Source of the DNA: Luteibacter sp. 9135
GTDB lineage: Bacteria > Pseudomonadota > Gammaproteobacteria > Xanthomonadales > Rhodanobacteraceae
Direction of reading: 5' to 3'
Assembly: GCF_000745005.1 (NCBI RefSeq)
Contig: NZ_JQNB01000001.1
Span: 2,225,501-2,289,500, forward strand
DNA length: 64,000 nucleotides
The position numbers were made by a program, and so were the translations under genes. Below the pieces are notes generated by a model. The model saw only the letters and a program-made list of their open reading frames with translations, was not told where the DNA came from and did not search any database. The first letter of the stretch is position 1, and each line of letters starts with the position of its first letter. Below are positions 36,024 through 44,228 of the stretch, in pieces.

Positions 36024-36901
36024 GCGCCCCCCGGCTGCACGTCGAGCCGCAGGGAAAGATCGATGGCACGTACATGCTTGGTCAGCGCGCCGCTGGAAAT
36101 AAAATCTACGCCTGTCTCGGCGATGTCGCGGAGCGTGGCCAGTTCCACATTGCCCGACACTTCGAGCGACATCCTGCCGTCGGTATAGCTCACGGCCTCG
36201 GCCAGCATCGCCGGGGTGAAGTTGTCGAGCAGCGCGCGGTCCGCCCCGGCGTCGATCGCCTCGGCCAGTTCGGCCATCGTCTCCACTTCCACGATCAATG
36301 GCAGCGCCGGATGGATACGCCGCGCCGCCTTCACGGCCGGACGAATGCCGCCCGCGGCGATGATGTGGTTTTCCTTGAGCATCATGGCGTCGAACAGGCC
36401 GATGCGATGGTTGGTGCCGCCACCGCAGCGCACGGCGTACTTCTGCGCGCGGCGCAGGCCCGGCAGGGTCTTGCGCGTGTCGAGGATGCGCGTGCGCGTG
36501 CCCGTCAGGGCATCGGCATAACATGCGGTAACGGTGGCGGTGGACGACAGCAGCTGCAGGAAGTTGAGCGCGGTACGTTCGGCGGTGACCAGGGCGCGCG
36601 CCTTGCCGGCGAGACGGCAGATGGCGCTGCCGGCGGCGACGCGGTCGCCATCGTGGAGCGACCATGCGATGTCCACGTTCGGGTCCAGCGTGCGGAACGC
36701 CGCGTCGAACCAGGCCGTGCCGCAAAGTACGGCATCCTCGCGACAGGTGAGCACGGCGGTGGCGGTGGCGGCTGCATCGAGCAGGTCGGCGGTGGCGTCG
36801 CCCGGGCCGATGTCCTCGTTCAGGGCGCGATCGACATCGGCTTGTATCTCGACGGCCGGCGGCAGCGCGTCGGCCAGGGATTGCGACTCGTTGGAAGTCA
36901 T
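36020..36901 (-). CDS. nadC: Nicotinate-nucleotide pyrophosphorylase (quinolinate phosphoribosyltransferase)
   Basis: NAD biosynthesis enzyme, 293 residues, which converts quinolinate and PRPP to nicotinate mononucleotide, CO2 and PPi. The family block is TRKTLPGLRRAQKYAVRCGG (about 143-162), with basic residues that bind quinolinate and phosphate, followed by NHRIGLFDAMMLKENHI. The C-terminal barrel has AVSYTDGRMSLEVSGNV and ISSGALTKH. nadA and nadB are not in the window. The start at 36901 is 42 bases from the DUF1631 gene. Confidence 0.95.
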   Translation of the reverse strand: MTSNESQSLADALPPAVEIQADVDRALNEDIGPGDATADLLDAAATATAVLTCREDAVLCGTAWFDAAFRTLDPNVDIAWSLHDGDRVAAGSAICRLAGKARALVTAERTALNFLQLLSSTATVTACYADALTGTRTRILDTRKTLPGLRRAQKYAVRCGGGTNHRIGLFDAMMLKENHIIAAGGIRPAVKAARRIHPALPLIVEVETMAELAEAIDAGADRALLDNFTPAMLAEAVSYTDGRMSLEVSGNVELATLRDIAETGVDFISSGALTKHVRAIDLSLRLDVQPGGA

Positions 36902-36944
36902 CGTGGGGATGCGCCCAGGGAAGAGGGCGCTACCTTAGCAAACC

Positions 36945-39218
36945 TCAGGCACCCGGATCCGGTGTGCGCAGGCGTTCCACGATGGCGTCCATGGCGCGGT
37001 CGAACAGCAGTGCGGAATCGAGCAGCCGCGCCGTGCCGTTGGCAAAGCCCTGGGCCAGGCCGGCAAGACTATGGTCGGCCACCTTGAGGCCGCGACGGTT
37101 CACGAACAGGTAGCGACCGCTGATCGGGCTGATCCAGGAGAGCTTGGCGCGGTCGGTGCTGCCGTCCTCGCTGGTGAATTCCAGCCACTGGCCGACCCTC
37201 AGCTCGCGGGCCTGGGCGAGGTTGCGCTCGTCGAAGGCCTCGTCCGGCAGGGATTCGTCCTCGGGCACCGGCTCGACGATCGGTTCGTCGATCGCCTGGA
37301 TGGCGTCGGGCAGCGGCGTCACGCTGGCGATGAGCGTGCCCGATCCGGTCTCCGGTACCAACTCGCCCAGCTGCTGCCGGTAGAACGCGTGCAACTGTGC
37401 CAGCAACTGTTCGGTGTCGGCATCCTGGAACGCCACGGCGGCCAGTCCGCGGCGCAGCGTCTGCTCCACCGAGGGCAGCAAAGCACGCAGGTCGCGTCGC
37501 CCGTTGAGGTCGTAGACCGGACGGGCGCTGGCGATGAAATCGTCGACGAAGCGCAGCGATTCGCGGAATTCGGGCGATTCCTCGCCTTGGCGCAGCAGGG
37601 TGAGCACGATGTAGTTGGCCCAGGCCCGGGTCAGCACGCCATGGATCAGCGGCGGCAACGCGGCACCGCCGACCCGGCTGACGATTTCCTCCGCGGCGCG
37701 CCGACGGGCGTGCTCCAGTTTTTCTCGGCCGCGGGTGGATTCGGCCACGCGCTGCTCGGCCAGCTCCGCACGCTTGCGGCTGATGTCGAGGAAATCCTGC
37801 AACTCCGTCGCCAGGCGGTTGAAGAGATCCACGTCGTCGTCGAAATCGCGCAGCAGCCGTTCGACGATGGTCCGGGTCTTGTCGAACAGGCGGCCGTCGC
37901 GGTCGGATTCGGCCGACCAGCCCTTGGCCGCATCGGCCATGGCATCCAGCAGCTGGCGCGCCGGGTGGGACTTGTGCGCGAACAGGCGCCGGTCGAGCAG
38001 GGCGACCTTCAGGTAGGGAATCTGCAGGCGCGCCAGCATCACCTGCATCTCGGCGGGCAGGTTGCGGTCTTCGAGGATGAACTCGAACAACATGCCCACG
38101 AGATCGATCGTGTCCTCGTCCACGCCCGACACGTGCGCGGTCTGTTGCCCGCGCAGCTGGCCGATCTGGACGAGCAACTGTTCCTTCAGCTGGGCCACGT
38201 CGCGGGTGACGTCGGCCTGTGTCGCCAGCGGTGCGGTATGGCTGGGCAGGCTGGCGATCTGGCTTTGCAGCAAGGTCAGCGCACCGAGCATTTCCGCCGC
38301 GCTGGGCAACGGACCGATCGGCAGCGCCTGGCCGCCGCCGGTGGCCGTGCCCGCCAGGGCGGAGATCGCGCCGCGACGCGCGGAGAACATGGCGTGCAAC
38401 GACTGCATGAACTCCGCGGCGGCCGCGTCGGTGACCGGGGCCGTCGTCTGCGCCGTTGTCGTGGCCGAGGACGCCGGGCCGGTAGGGGCGGGCGCGTCGC
38501 TGCGGCGCGTGGCGATCTCGTGGCGCAACTGCGGGAGCACGCCGGCCGCGGCCAGTTCGTTGTTGATGTCGTCGTACAGCTCGTCGATGCCGGCGAGCAC
38601 ATAGCGGTCGAAAAGCTTGTAGATGATCAGCTTGACCCGGACCTCCACCACCAGCTCGCGCATGGCCTGGCGGAAGGCCCCGGCCAGCGAGGCGGGGCCG
38701 ACCGGGTTGGAGGCGTCGTCCATGCGGGCGCCGCCGCAGATCACCGACAGGCGCTGGTTCACGGCGAACAGGGCGCGGGCGAGGCGTTGCTCGTTCTTGC
38801 CGATCATGCTGGTGATCGCCAGCGATTCTTCCAGTTCGTTCTCGCCGACGAGGCTGAGTTCGATGTTCGCCAGGGGGCGGGCGTGCGCGTCGGCCTCGGG
38901 CGCGCGCGTGCGGCCGGCGGAGAAGTCGGCCAGGTCGCGGGCCACCTGGCCCAGGAAACTGCGTTCGACGATCGCGCGCTTCTTGCGCACCTCGCGCATG
39001 CCGTCGAAGAACTGGGTTTGCGCGGCGTTGTTCTCGGCCTTCTCGGCCAGGTCGAACAGGGCGTCGTCGATGTTCTCGAACATGTTGGTGGCCAGCGCGT
39101 GCAGCCGCTTGGTGGCCAGCCCGCGCACCGTGACGAGGAGCGCACCCACACTTTCGATGCGAGGGTCCATTCGATGGCTGAGATCGACGACGTTCGACGG
39201 CTCGTTCGCGTTATTCAT
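36945..39218 (-). CDS. DUF1631 family protein
   Basis: Large cytoplasmic protein of 757 residues, helical and rich in Ala, Arg and Leu, with a family-type C-terminal segment LRVGQWLEFTSEDG, KLSWISPISGRYLFVNRRGL. DUF1631 proteins are found in beta- and gammaproteobacteria and have no settled role (once labelled thymidine phosphorylase by error). The N terminus has a coil region with ENIDDALFDLAEKAENN, and residues 240-270 form a Thr/Ala-rich linker. A long open frame on the opposite strand reflects GC skew, not a gene. Downstream of the Trm112-like gene by 76 bases. Confidence 0.82.
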   Translation of the reverse strand: MNNANEPSNVVDLSHRMDPRIESVGALLVTVRGLATKRLHALATNMFENIDDALFDLAEKAENNAAQTQFFDGMREVRKKRAIVERSFLGQVARDLADFSAGRTRAPEADAHARPLANIELSLVGENELEESLAITSMIGKNEQRLARALFAVNQRLSVICGGARMDDASNPVGPASLAGAFRQAMRELVVEVRVKLIIYKLFDRYVLAGIDELYDDINNELAAAGVLPQLRHEIATRRSDAPAPTGPASSATTTAQTTAPVTDAAAAEFMQSLHAMFSARRGAISALAGTATGGGQALPIGPLPSAAEMLGALTLLQSQIASLPSHTAPLATQADVTRDVAQLKEQLLVQIGQLRGQQTAHVSGVDEDTIDLVGMLFEFILEDRNLPAEMQVMLARLQIPYLKVALLDRRLFAHKSHPARQLLDAMADAAKGWSAESDRDGRLFDKTRTIVERLLRDFDDDVDLFNRLATELQDFLDISRKRAELAEQRVAESTRGREKLEHARRRAAEEIVSRVGGAALPPLIHGVLTRAWANYIVLTLLRQGEESPEFRESLRFVDDFIASARPVYDLNGRRDLRALLPSVEQTLRRGLAAVAFQDADTEQLLAQLHAFYRQQLGELVPETGSGTLIASVTPLPDAIQAIDEPIVEPVPEDESLPDEAFDERNLAQARELRVGQWLEFTSEDGSTDRAKLSWISPISGRYLFVNRRGLKVADHSLAGLAQGFANGTARLLDSALLFDRAMDAIVERLRTPDPGA

Positions 39219-39294
39219 CGCGCATCTCTGGATTCACCGGCCCCCGCCTGAGGGGCCATTGTGCGGGATCGAATGCTTTAAAGTGTGACTCGGG

Positions 39295-39585
39295 TCACGG
39301 ATTCTGCGCGAGACCGCTTTCCGGCGTAAAGCCGGTGAGCTGCAGCGTGCCGATGCCGGCTTCCGGCAGCATCACGGGGATGCCGTCCTCGACGCGATAG
39401 ACCAGCTGGCCGTCGGTGGTGATCAGGCCTTCGGCCAGGACATCGGTGACTTTATCGCCGGCTACGGTGTCGACCGAGCCCGCGCGGATGGCACTGTTGA
39501 GGGTGTCGCGCTCGGCCGCCGTCAAGGGGCGCAGGGGGCGCTTGCTGACAGGGCAGCAGAGGATGTCGAGAAGTCGCTTGTCCAT
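39295..39585 (-). CDS. Trm112-like small protein
   Basis: Protein of 96 residues of the Trm112/YcaR family, with LLDILCCPVSKRPLRPL at the N terminus and LVYRVEDGIPVMLPEAG in the typical position. In eukaryotes Trm112 activates methyltransferases; in bacteria the role is unknown. Only the first Cys pair of the zinc site is present. The frame is open to 39627; MDKRLLDIL is preferred. Divergent from purE, with about 70 bases between. Confidence 0.85.
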   Translation of the reverse strand: MDKRLLDILCCPVSKRPLRPLTAAERDTLNSAIRAGSVDTVAGDKVTDVLAEGLITTDGQLVYRVEDGIPVMLPEAGIGTLQLTGFTPESGLAQNP

Positions 39586-39657
39586 GGAGAGCGGCCGTGC
39601 CGGCCAACCTGTAGATCGGGAATGCACTTACAATAGCGACTTTTGGGTGGCCGGGCC

Positions 39658-40173
39658 ATGATTTCCAACGAAGGTAACGGAGCGGGCGCCGCGCGCGTGG
39701 GCGTGGTGATGGGCTCGCGATCGGACTGGGAAACGATGGAGCATGCCTCCGCCACGCTGACCCGCCTTGGCATCGTCCACGAGGTGCAGGTGGTTTCGGC
39801 CCACCGCACGCCCGATCTCTTGTTCGGCTATGCCGACGGCGCGCGCGGCCGCGGTATCCAGGTGATCATCGCCGGCGCCGGCGGCGCGGCCCACCTGCCG
39901 GGCATGATCGCGGCGAAAACGGCCCTGCCGGTGTTCGGCGTACCCGTGCAGTCCAAGGCCCTGAACGGCATGGATTCCCTGCTTTCCATCGCGCAGATGC
40001 CTGCGGGCATCCCCGTGGGCACCCTGGCGATCGGCCGCGCCGGTGCGACCAACGCCGCCTTGCTGGCCGCCTCCGTGCTCGCCTTGCACGATCCCGCCGT
40101 GGCCAGCGCGCTGGATGCCTTCCGCGCCGAGCAGACCCGCAACGTCCTTGACAACCCGGACCCGCGTACGTGA
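39658..40173 (+). CDS. purE: N5-carboxyaminoimidazole ribonucleotide mutase PurE
   Basis: Purine enzyme, 171 residues, that converts N5-CAIR to [34 protein letters not shown] and [15 protein letters not shown] are the signature stretches. It forms the second step of the PurK-PurE pair. The ATG at 39658 follows GGGTGG; an upstream in-frame start at 39643 is less likely. It overlaps purK by four bases (GTGA). Confidence 0.96.
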   Translation: MISNEGNGAGAARVGVVMGSRSDWETMEHASATLTRLGIVHEVQVVSAHRTPDLLFGYADGARGRGIQVIIAGAGGAAHLPGMIAAKTALPVFGVPVQSKALNGMDSLLSIAQMPAGIPVGTLAIGRAGATNAALLAASVLALHDPAVASALDAFRAEQTRNVLDNPDPRT

Positions 40174-41324
40174 GCCGCACGCTCCCCACCGTAGGCATCC
40201 TGGGCGGCGGCCAGCTGGCGCGCATGCTGACCCTGGCTGCGGCGCCGCTGGGCATTCGCACCCTCGTGGTGGATGCGTCGCCCGACGCCTGCGCCGGCCA
40301 GGTGGCCGAGCTGGTGGTGGCCGACTGGTCCGACGAGGCCGCGCTGGCCGCGTTTGCCGCCCGGGTGGACGTGGTCACCTTCGACTTCGAGAACGTGCCC
40401 GCCGCCGTCGCCGAGCGCCTGGCCGGGCAGGTCGACGTGTTCCCGAATCCGCGGGCCCTGGCCGTGGCGCAGGATCGTCTCAGCGAGAAAACCCTGTTCC
40501 GCGAGGCGGGCCTGGATACGCCCGACTTCGAGACCGTGGACACACGCGACGACCTGGTTCGCGCGGTCGGCCGGATCGGCACCCCGGCCATCCTGAAGAC
40601 GCGGCGGCTCGGCTACGACGGCAAGGGGCAGTTCCGCCTGAAGTCGGACGGCGATATCGACGCGGCCTGGGCGGCGCTCGGCGATGCCGCCGGCCAGCAC
40701 GGGCTGATCCTGGAAGCCTTCGTGCCGTTCGACAGGGAGTTGTCGGTCGTGGCCGTGCGAGGTCGCGACGGTGCCTTTCGGGCCTGGCCGCTGACGCGTA
40801 ACTGGCATGTCGACGGCGTGCTGTCGCTCAGCCTCGCCCCCGCGCCGGGCACGTCCGACGACATGGATCGCGCCGCCATCGCGCATGCGCGCACCATCGC
40901 GGAAAAACTGGATTACGTGGGTGTGTTCGCGCTGGAGCTGTTCGTCCGCGGCGGCGACCTGCTCGGCAACGAAATGGCCCCGCGCGTGCACAACTCCGGT
41001 CACTGGACCATCGAGGGCGCGTACACCAGCCAGTTCGAGAACCATATCCGCGCCGTGCTGGGCCTGGCGTTGGGCGACACGGGTGTCCGTGGTGCCAGCG
41101 CCATGCTCAACTGGATCGGCGACCTGCCGGACCCGGCGCCGGTGTTATCGGTGGCCGACGGTCATTGGCACGATTACGGAAAGGAAGCGCGCGCGGGTCG
41201 CAAGGTCGGCCACGCGACGATCTGCGCCGCCGATGCCGGCAGCCTGCGTGCGAAGCTTGCCGAGGTGGGTGCATCGCTGGGTCGTGATGACCAGGTGGCG
41301 CCGGCTGTCGAGTTGCTGGGCTGA
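40170..41324 (+). CDS. purK: N5-carboxyaminoimidazole ribonucleotide synthase PurK
   Basis: ATP-grasp enzyme, 384 residues, which carboxylates AIR to N5-CAIR using ATP and bicarbonate. It begins [17 protein letters not shown], with [16 protein letters not shown] as the ATP-grasp loop and [16 protein letters not shown] near 275 in the C-terminal part. GTG start inside the purE stop. The repeat cluster begins about 20 bases after the stop. Confidence 0.96.
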   Translation: MSRTLPTVGILGGGQLARMLTLAAAPLGIRTLVVDASPDACAGQVAELVVADWSDEAALAAFAARVDVVTFDFENVPAAVAERLAGQVDVFPNPRALAVAQDRLSEKTLFREAGLDTPDFETVDTRDDLVRAVGRIGTPAILKTRRLGYDGKGQFRLKSDGDIDAAWAALGDAAGQHGLILEAFVPFDRELSVVAVRGRDGAFRAWPLTRNWHVDGVLSLSLAPAPGTSDDMDRAAIAHARTIAEKLDYVGVFALELFVRGGDLLGNEMAPRVHNSGHWTIEGAYTSQFENHIRAVLGLALGDTGVRGASAMLNWIGDLPDPAPVLSVADGHWHDYGKEARAGRKVGHATICAADAGSLRAKLAEVGASLGRDDQVAPAVELLG

Positions 41325-41342
41325 CGCCACTCCGCTACCCGC

Positions 41343-41552
41343 GTAGGAGCGCGCGATGCGCGCGACATCTTTTCGCGGCAATCCGCAACCTGGCGCGCGA
41401 GGCCAGGCGCTCGGCCCCAACACATGTCGCGCACATCGTGCGCTCCTACACGGGCCTGGTGTCGCGCACATCGTGCGCTCCTACATGGCCTGATATCGCG
41501 CACATCGTGCGCTCCTACGGGTCGGTTGTAGGAGCGCACGATGTGCGCGATC
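41343..41552. repeat. Cluster of five GTAGGAGCGCAC palindromes
   Basis: Copies in order: 41343-41369 (direct), 41423-41449 (inverted), 41460-41484 (inverted), 41495-41518 (inverted), 41528-41552 (direct). Most read CGCGCACATCGTGCGCTCCTAC or its complement. It fills most of the gap between purK and sodB. Irregular spacing, mixed orientation and internal palindromes mark it as REP-type DNA, not CRISPR. Confidence 0.85.
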
Positions 41553-41600
41553 TCGGTGCGTCACAACGCGCGATAACGCGGTGCAACGCACCGACAAACC

Positions 41601-42179
41601 TCAGGCGAGGTTCTTCGCCGCAAAATCCCAGTTGACCAGGTTCCAGAAAGCTTCCAGGTACTTCGGGCGGGCGTTGCGGTAGTCGATGTAGTAAGCGTGT
41701 TCCCACACGTCCGCAGTGAACAGCGGCTTGTCGCTGCCGGTGATCGGCGTGGCGGCGTTGGATGTGTTGACGATGGCGAGCGAGCCATCCGGGCGCTGCA
41801 CCAGCCAGGTCCAGCCGGAGCCGAAGTTGGCGGCGGCCTGCTTGGCGAATTCTTCCTTGAACTTGTCCACGCCACCGAAGGCTTTGGTCAGCGCGTCGGC
41901 GAGCTTGGCCGGCGGCTCGGCGCCGCCCGGGGCACGCATGGAGTGCCAGTAGAAGGTGTGGTTCCAGATCTGGGCGGCGTTGTTGAAGATACCGCCCGAG
42001 GACGACTTGACGATATCCTCAAGGCTCTTGTCCTCGAATTCCGTACCCTTGACCAGGTTATTGAGGTTGGTCACGTAGGTCTGGTGGTGCTTGCCGTAGT
42101 GAAACTCCAGCGTTTCGGCGGAGATGTGCGGCTCGAGTGCATTCTTTTCGTACGGAAGCGGGGGAAGTTCGAACGCCAT
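41601..42179 (-). CDS. sodB: Superoxide dismutase, iron type
   Basis: Cytoplasmic superoxide dismutase, 192 residues. Metal ligands are the His of [10 protein letters not shown], the His of [10 protein letters not shown], and Asp and His in [24 protein letters not shown] before the second ligand and the AGP-free loop fit the iron enzyme; manganese cannot be excluded from sequence alone. Divergent from grxD with about 108 bases between. Confidence 0.96.
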   Translation of the reverse strand: MAFELPPLPYEKNALEPHISAETLEFHYGKHHQTYVTNLNNLVKGTEFEDKSLEDIVKSSSGGIFNNAAQIWNHTFYWHSMRAPGGAEPPAKLADALTKAFGGVDKFKEEFAKQAAANFGSGWTWLVQRPDGSLAIVNTSNAATPITGSDKPLFTADVWEHAYYIDYRNARPKYLEAFWNLVNWDFAAKNLA

Positions 42180-42287
42180 GAGGGAGCTCCTTAGCGGTGG
42201 CTGGGGGGAAGGGCGTCAACAGAGGGCGCGGCGGCCCACGCTGTTACACTACGCAACTAATCGCATTCTAATGATGAAACCCGACCT

Positions 42288-42611
42288 ATGGACGTCGTAG
42301 ACGAGATCAAGGCCATCGTGGCGGCCCATCCGATCGTGCTTTTCATGAAAGGCACGCCGGACTACCCCACCTGCGGATTCTCCGATCGCGCGGTCAAGGC
42401 GCTGGCAGCGGCGGGCGCCACCTTCTTCACCGTCAACGTCCTGGCCGATCCGCGCGTCCGGGCGGGCCTGCCGCACTATTCCAACTGGCCCACCTTTCCC
42501 CAGTTGTTCCTACTGGGTGAGTTCATCGGTGGCTGCGATATCGTCGAAGACCTGCACTCGGCCGGTGAGCTGAAGCGCATGGCCGCCGATGTGGCGGAGG
42601 CCAATTCGTGA
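42288..42611 (+). CDS. grxD: Monothiol glutaredoxin, Grx4 family
   Basis: 107-residue monothiol glutaredoxin with the single-Cys motif CGFS in DYPTCGFSDRAV, and WPTFPQLFLLGEFIGGCDI. Such proteins carry 2Fe-2S clusters with glutathione and pass them to Fe-S assembly. Placed beside iron superoxide dismutase, both linked to iron and oxidative stress. It overlaps the next gene by four bases. Confidence 0.94.
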   Translation: MDVVDEIKAIVAAHPIVLFMKGTPDYPTCGFSDRAVKALAAAGATFFTVNVLADPRVRAGLPHYSNWPTFPQLFLLGEFIGGCDIVEDLHSAGELKRMAADVAEANS

Positions 42612-43381
42612 GCTCCCTGCCGTCGGCGCGCCTGCCTGCCTCCTGGACCTCCACCCCCGGCCTGCTCGACGGGCGGGTAGTGGTGGTCACCGGGGTCACG
42701 GGCGGCCTGGGCGGCGAGACGGCGAAGGCGGCGGTGCGTGCCGGCGCTACGGTGGTCATCACAGGGCGCAAGGTGCGCGTTCTGGAAAAATACTACGACG
42801 AGCTGGTGGCGCTGGGCGGTGCCCAGCCGGTGATCCATCCGCTGGACCTGGAAAGCGCCACCCCGAACGACTACACGGCGCTGGCCGAGGGCATCGAAAA
42901 GGAATTCGGTCGCCTCGACGGCCTCGTGCACGCCGCGGCGCACTTCAACGAATTGACACCGCTGGCCATGCACAAGCCGGATGACTGGCTGCGCGCCATG
43001 CAGGTCAACGTGTCGGCGCCGTTCGCACTGACCCAGGCCTGCATGCCCTTGATGGGCAAGGCCGCGGACAGCGCGGTGGTCTTCGTCCTGGACGATCCCG
43101 ACCTGCTCTCGCGTGCGCACTGGGGCGGCTACGGGGTATCCAAGGCGGCCCTGGAGCGCCTTGCCACCGTGCTGCACGCCGAAAACGGCCGCGGCCCCCT
43201 GCGCGTCCACGCGTTGCTGCCGGCGCCGATGCGCACGGCCCTGCGCCGCTCGGCGTATTACGGCGAGAACACGCTCGACCGGCCGCTGCCCGCGGCAACG
43301 GCCGAGGCCGTCGTCTACCTGCTTTCAGACGCGGGGTCTGCCGCGCGCGGCAGCGTGCTCGACCTTCGTCCCGCCCCTTGA
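42608..43381 (+). CDS. Short-chain dehydrogenase/reductase, YciK-like
   Basis: NAD(P)-dependent SDR of 257 residues. The Rossmann motif is VTGVTGGLGGETA (TGxxxGxG-type, about 29-41), followed by an arginine-containing GRKVR; the catalytic pair lies in GYGVSKAALERL (Tyr-x3-Lys). HAAAHFNELTP corresponds to the NNAG region. The family's substrate is unknown. GTG start within the grxD stop. Confidence 0.87.
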   Translation: MSSLPSARLPASWTSTPGLLDGRVVVVTGVTGGLGGETAKAAVRAGATVVITGRKVRVLEKYYDELVALGGAQPVIHPLDLESATPNDYTALAEGIEKEFGRLDGLVHAAAHFNELTPLAMHKPDDWLRAMQVNVSAPFALTQACMPLMGKAADSAVVFVLDDPDLLSRAHWGGYGVSKAALERLATVLHAENGRGPLRVHALLPAPMRTALRRSAYYGENTLDRPLPAATAEAVVYLLSDAGSAARGSVLDLRPAP

Positions 43382-43401
43382 ACGTCGTATAGGAGTTATC
43401 C

Positions 43402-44010
43402 ATGGAAGCGCAGATGACGACGTTGTCGGCAGGCATCCTGCTGTTCCTCATCATGGACCCGCTGGGCAACATCCCGCTGTTCCTGGCCTTGCTCAAGGAC
43501 GTGCCGCCGCAGCGGCGGCGCAAGGTCATGATTCGCGAGCTGCTGATCGCCCTGGGCGTGCTGGTCGGGTTCCTGCTGGGCGGCCAGTACATCCTCAAGG
43601 TGCTGCAGCTGCGCCAGGAGTCGGTGAGCATCGCCGGCGGCATCGTGCTGTTCCTGATCGGCATCCGCATGGTTTTTCCGCCCGTCGAGGGCGGCGTATT
43701 CGGCAAGCCGGGGGAGGGCGAGCCCTTCATCGTGCCCATGGCCATTCCCGGCGTGGCGGGCCCGTCGGCCATGGCGGCACTGCTCCTGCTGACCAACTCC
43801 CAGCCGGGTCGTACCGCCGAATGGGGCATCGCCCTGTTCCTGGCCTGGCTGGCCACCGCGGTGATCCTGCTCAGTTCCACCTTCCTGTTCAAATGGCTGG
43901 GTGAGAGCGTACTGACCGCGCTGGAGCGCCTGATGGGCATGCTGCTGATCGCCCTGTCGGTGCAGATGTTCCTCACCGGGCTCTCGGCCTACCTCCATAT
44001 CGCGGTCTGA
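43402..44010 (+). CDS. MarC family integral membrane protein
   Basis: Six-helix inner-membrane protein, 202 residues, of the MarC/YhgN/UPF0056 family: FLIMDPLGNIPLFLALL near the N terminus, and PMAIPGVAGPSAMAALLLL in the middle, are family signatures. Originally tied to multiple antibiotic resistance by name only; transport role unproven. It starts 20 bases after the SDR gene. Confidence 0.88.
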   Translation: MEAQMTTLSAGILLFLIMDPLGNIPLFLALLKDVPPQRRRKVMIRELLIALGVLVGFLLGGQYILKVLQLRQESVSIAGGIVLFLIGIRMVFPPVEGGVFGKPGEGEPFIVPMAIPGVAGPSAMAALLLLTNSQPGRTAEWGIALFLAWLATAVILLSSTFLFKWLGESVLTALERLMGMLLIALSVQMFLTGLSAYLHIAV

Positions 44011-44080
44011 CCCAGTCTTTCGGGTCTCCGCCCGCAGGAACGTACGCAACGGTAGGGTTGCTGTCATAATTGACGGCGAG

Positions 44081-44115
44081 CATGCACCGGGCGGACACCG
44101 TCCGTCCGGTGCATG
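44081..44115. repeat. Strong 35-base hairpin upstream of the acyltransferase
   Basis: CATGCACCGG pairs with CCGGTGCATG and CGGAC with GTCCG around a three-base loop, with one mismatch (G opposite T) inside. No T-run follows. It lies between marC and the acyltransferase gene and could be a transcript end or leader RNA structure. Confidence 0.55.
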
Positions 44116-44228
44116 TGTCCGATGCCCGGCGAGGGGCACTTGAGGATGTTCGAAGGCTTATGAGAAACCACGACTCCGTACCGGCCCCGTTCGGTTTGAA
44201 CCGTTCGACGTCAAGGGGAGCCTGAACC

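Noticed and set aside
37071..39251. Very long plus-strand open frame opposite the DUF1631 gene
   Set aside because: It is rich in Gln, Val and Ala, with no start signal or motif, and is an artefact of high-GC codon bias on the real gene; similar ones lie at 23581-24918 and 26156-27910.
41343..41552. CRISPR-like repeat spacing
   Set aside because: Repeats are palindromic, face both ways and have irregular gaps of about 10-55 bases, and no cas gene is near.
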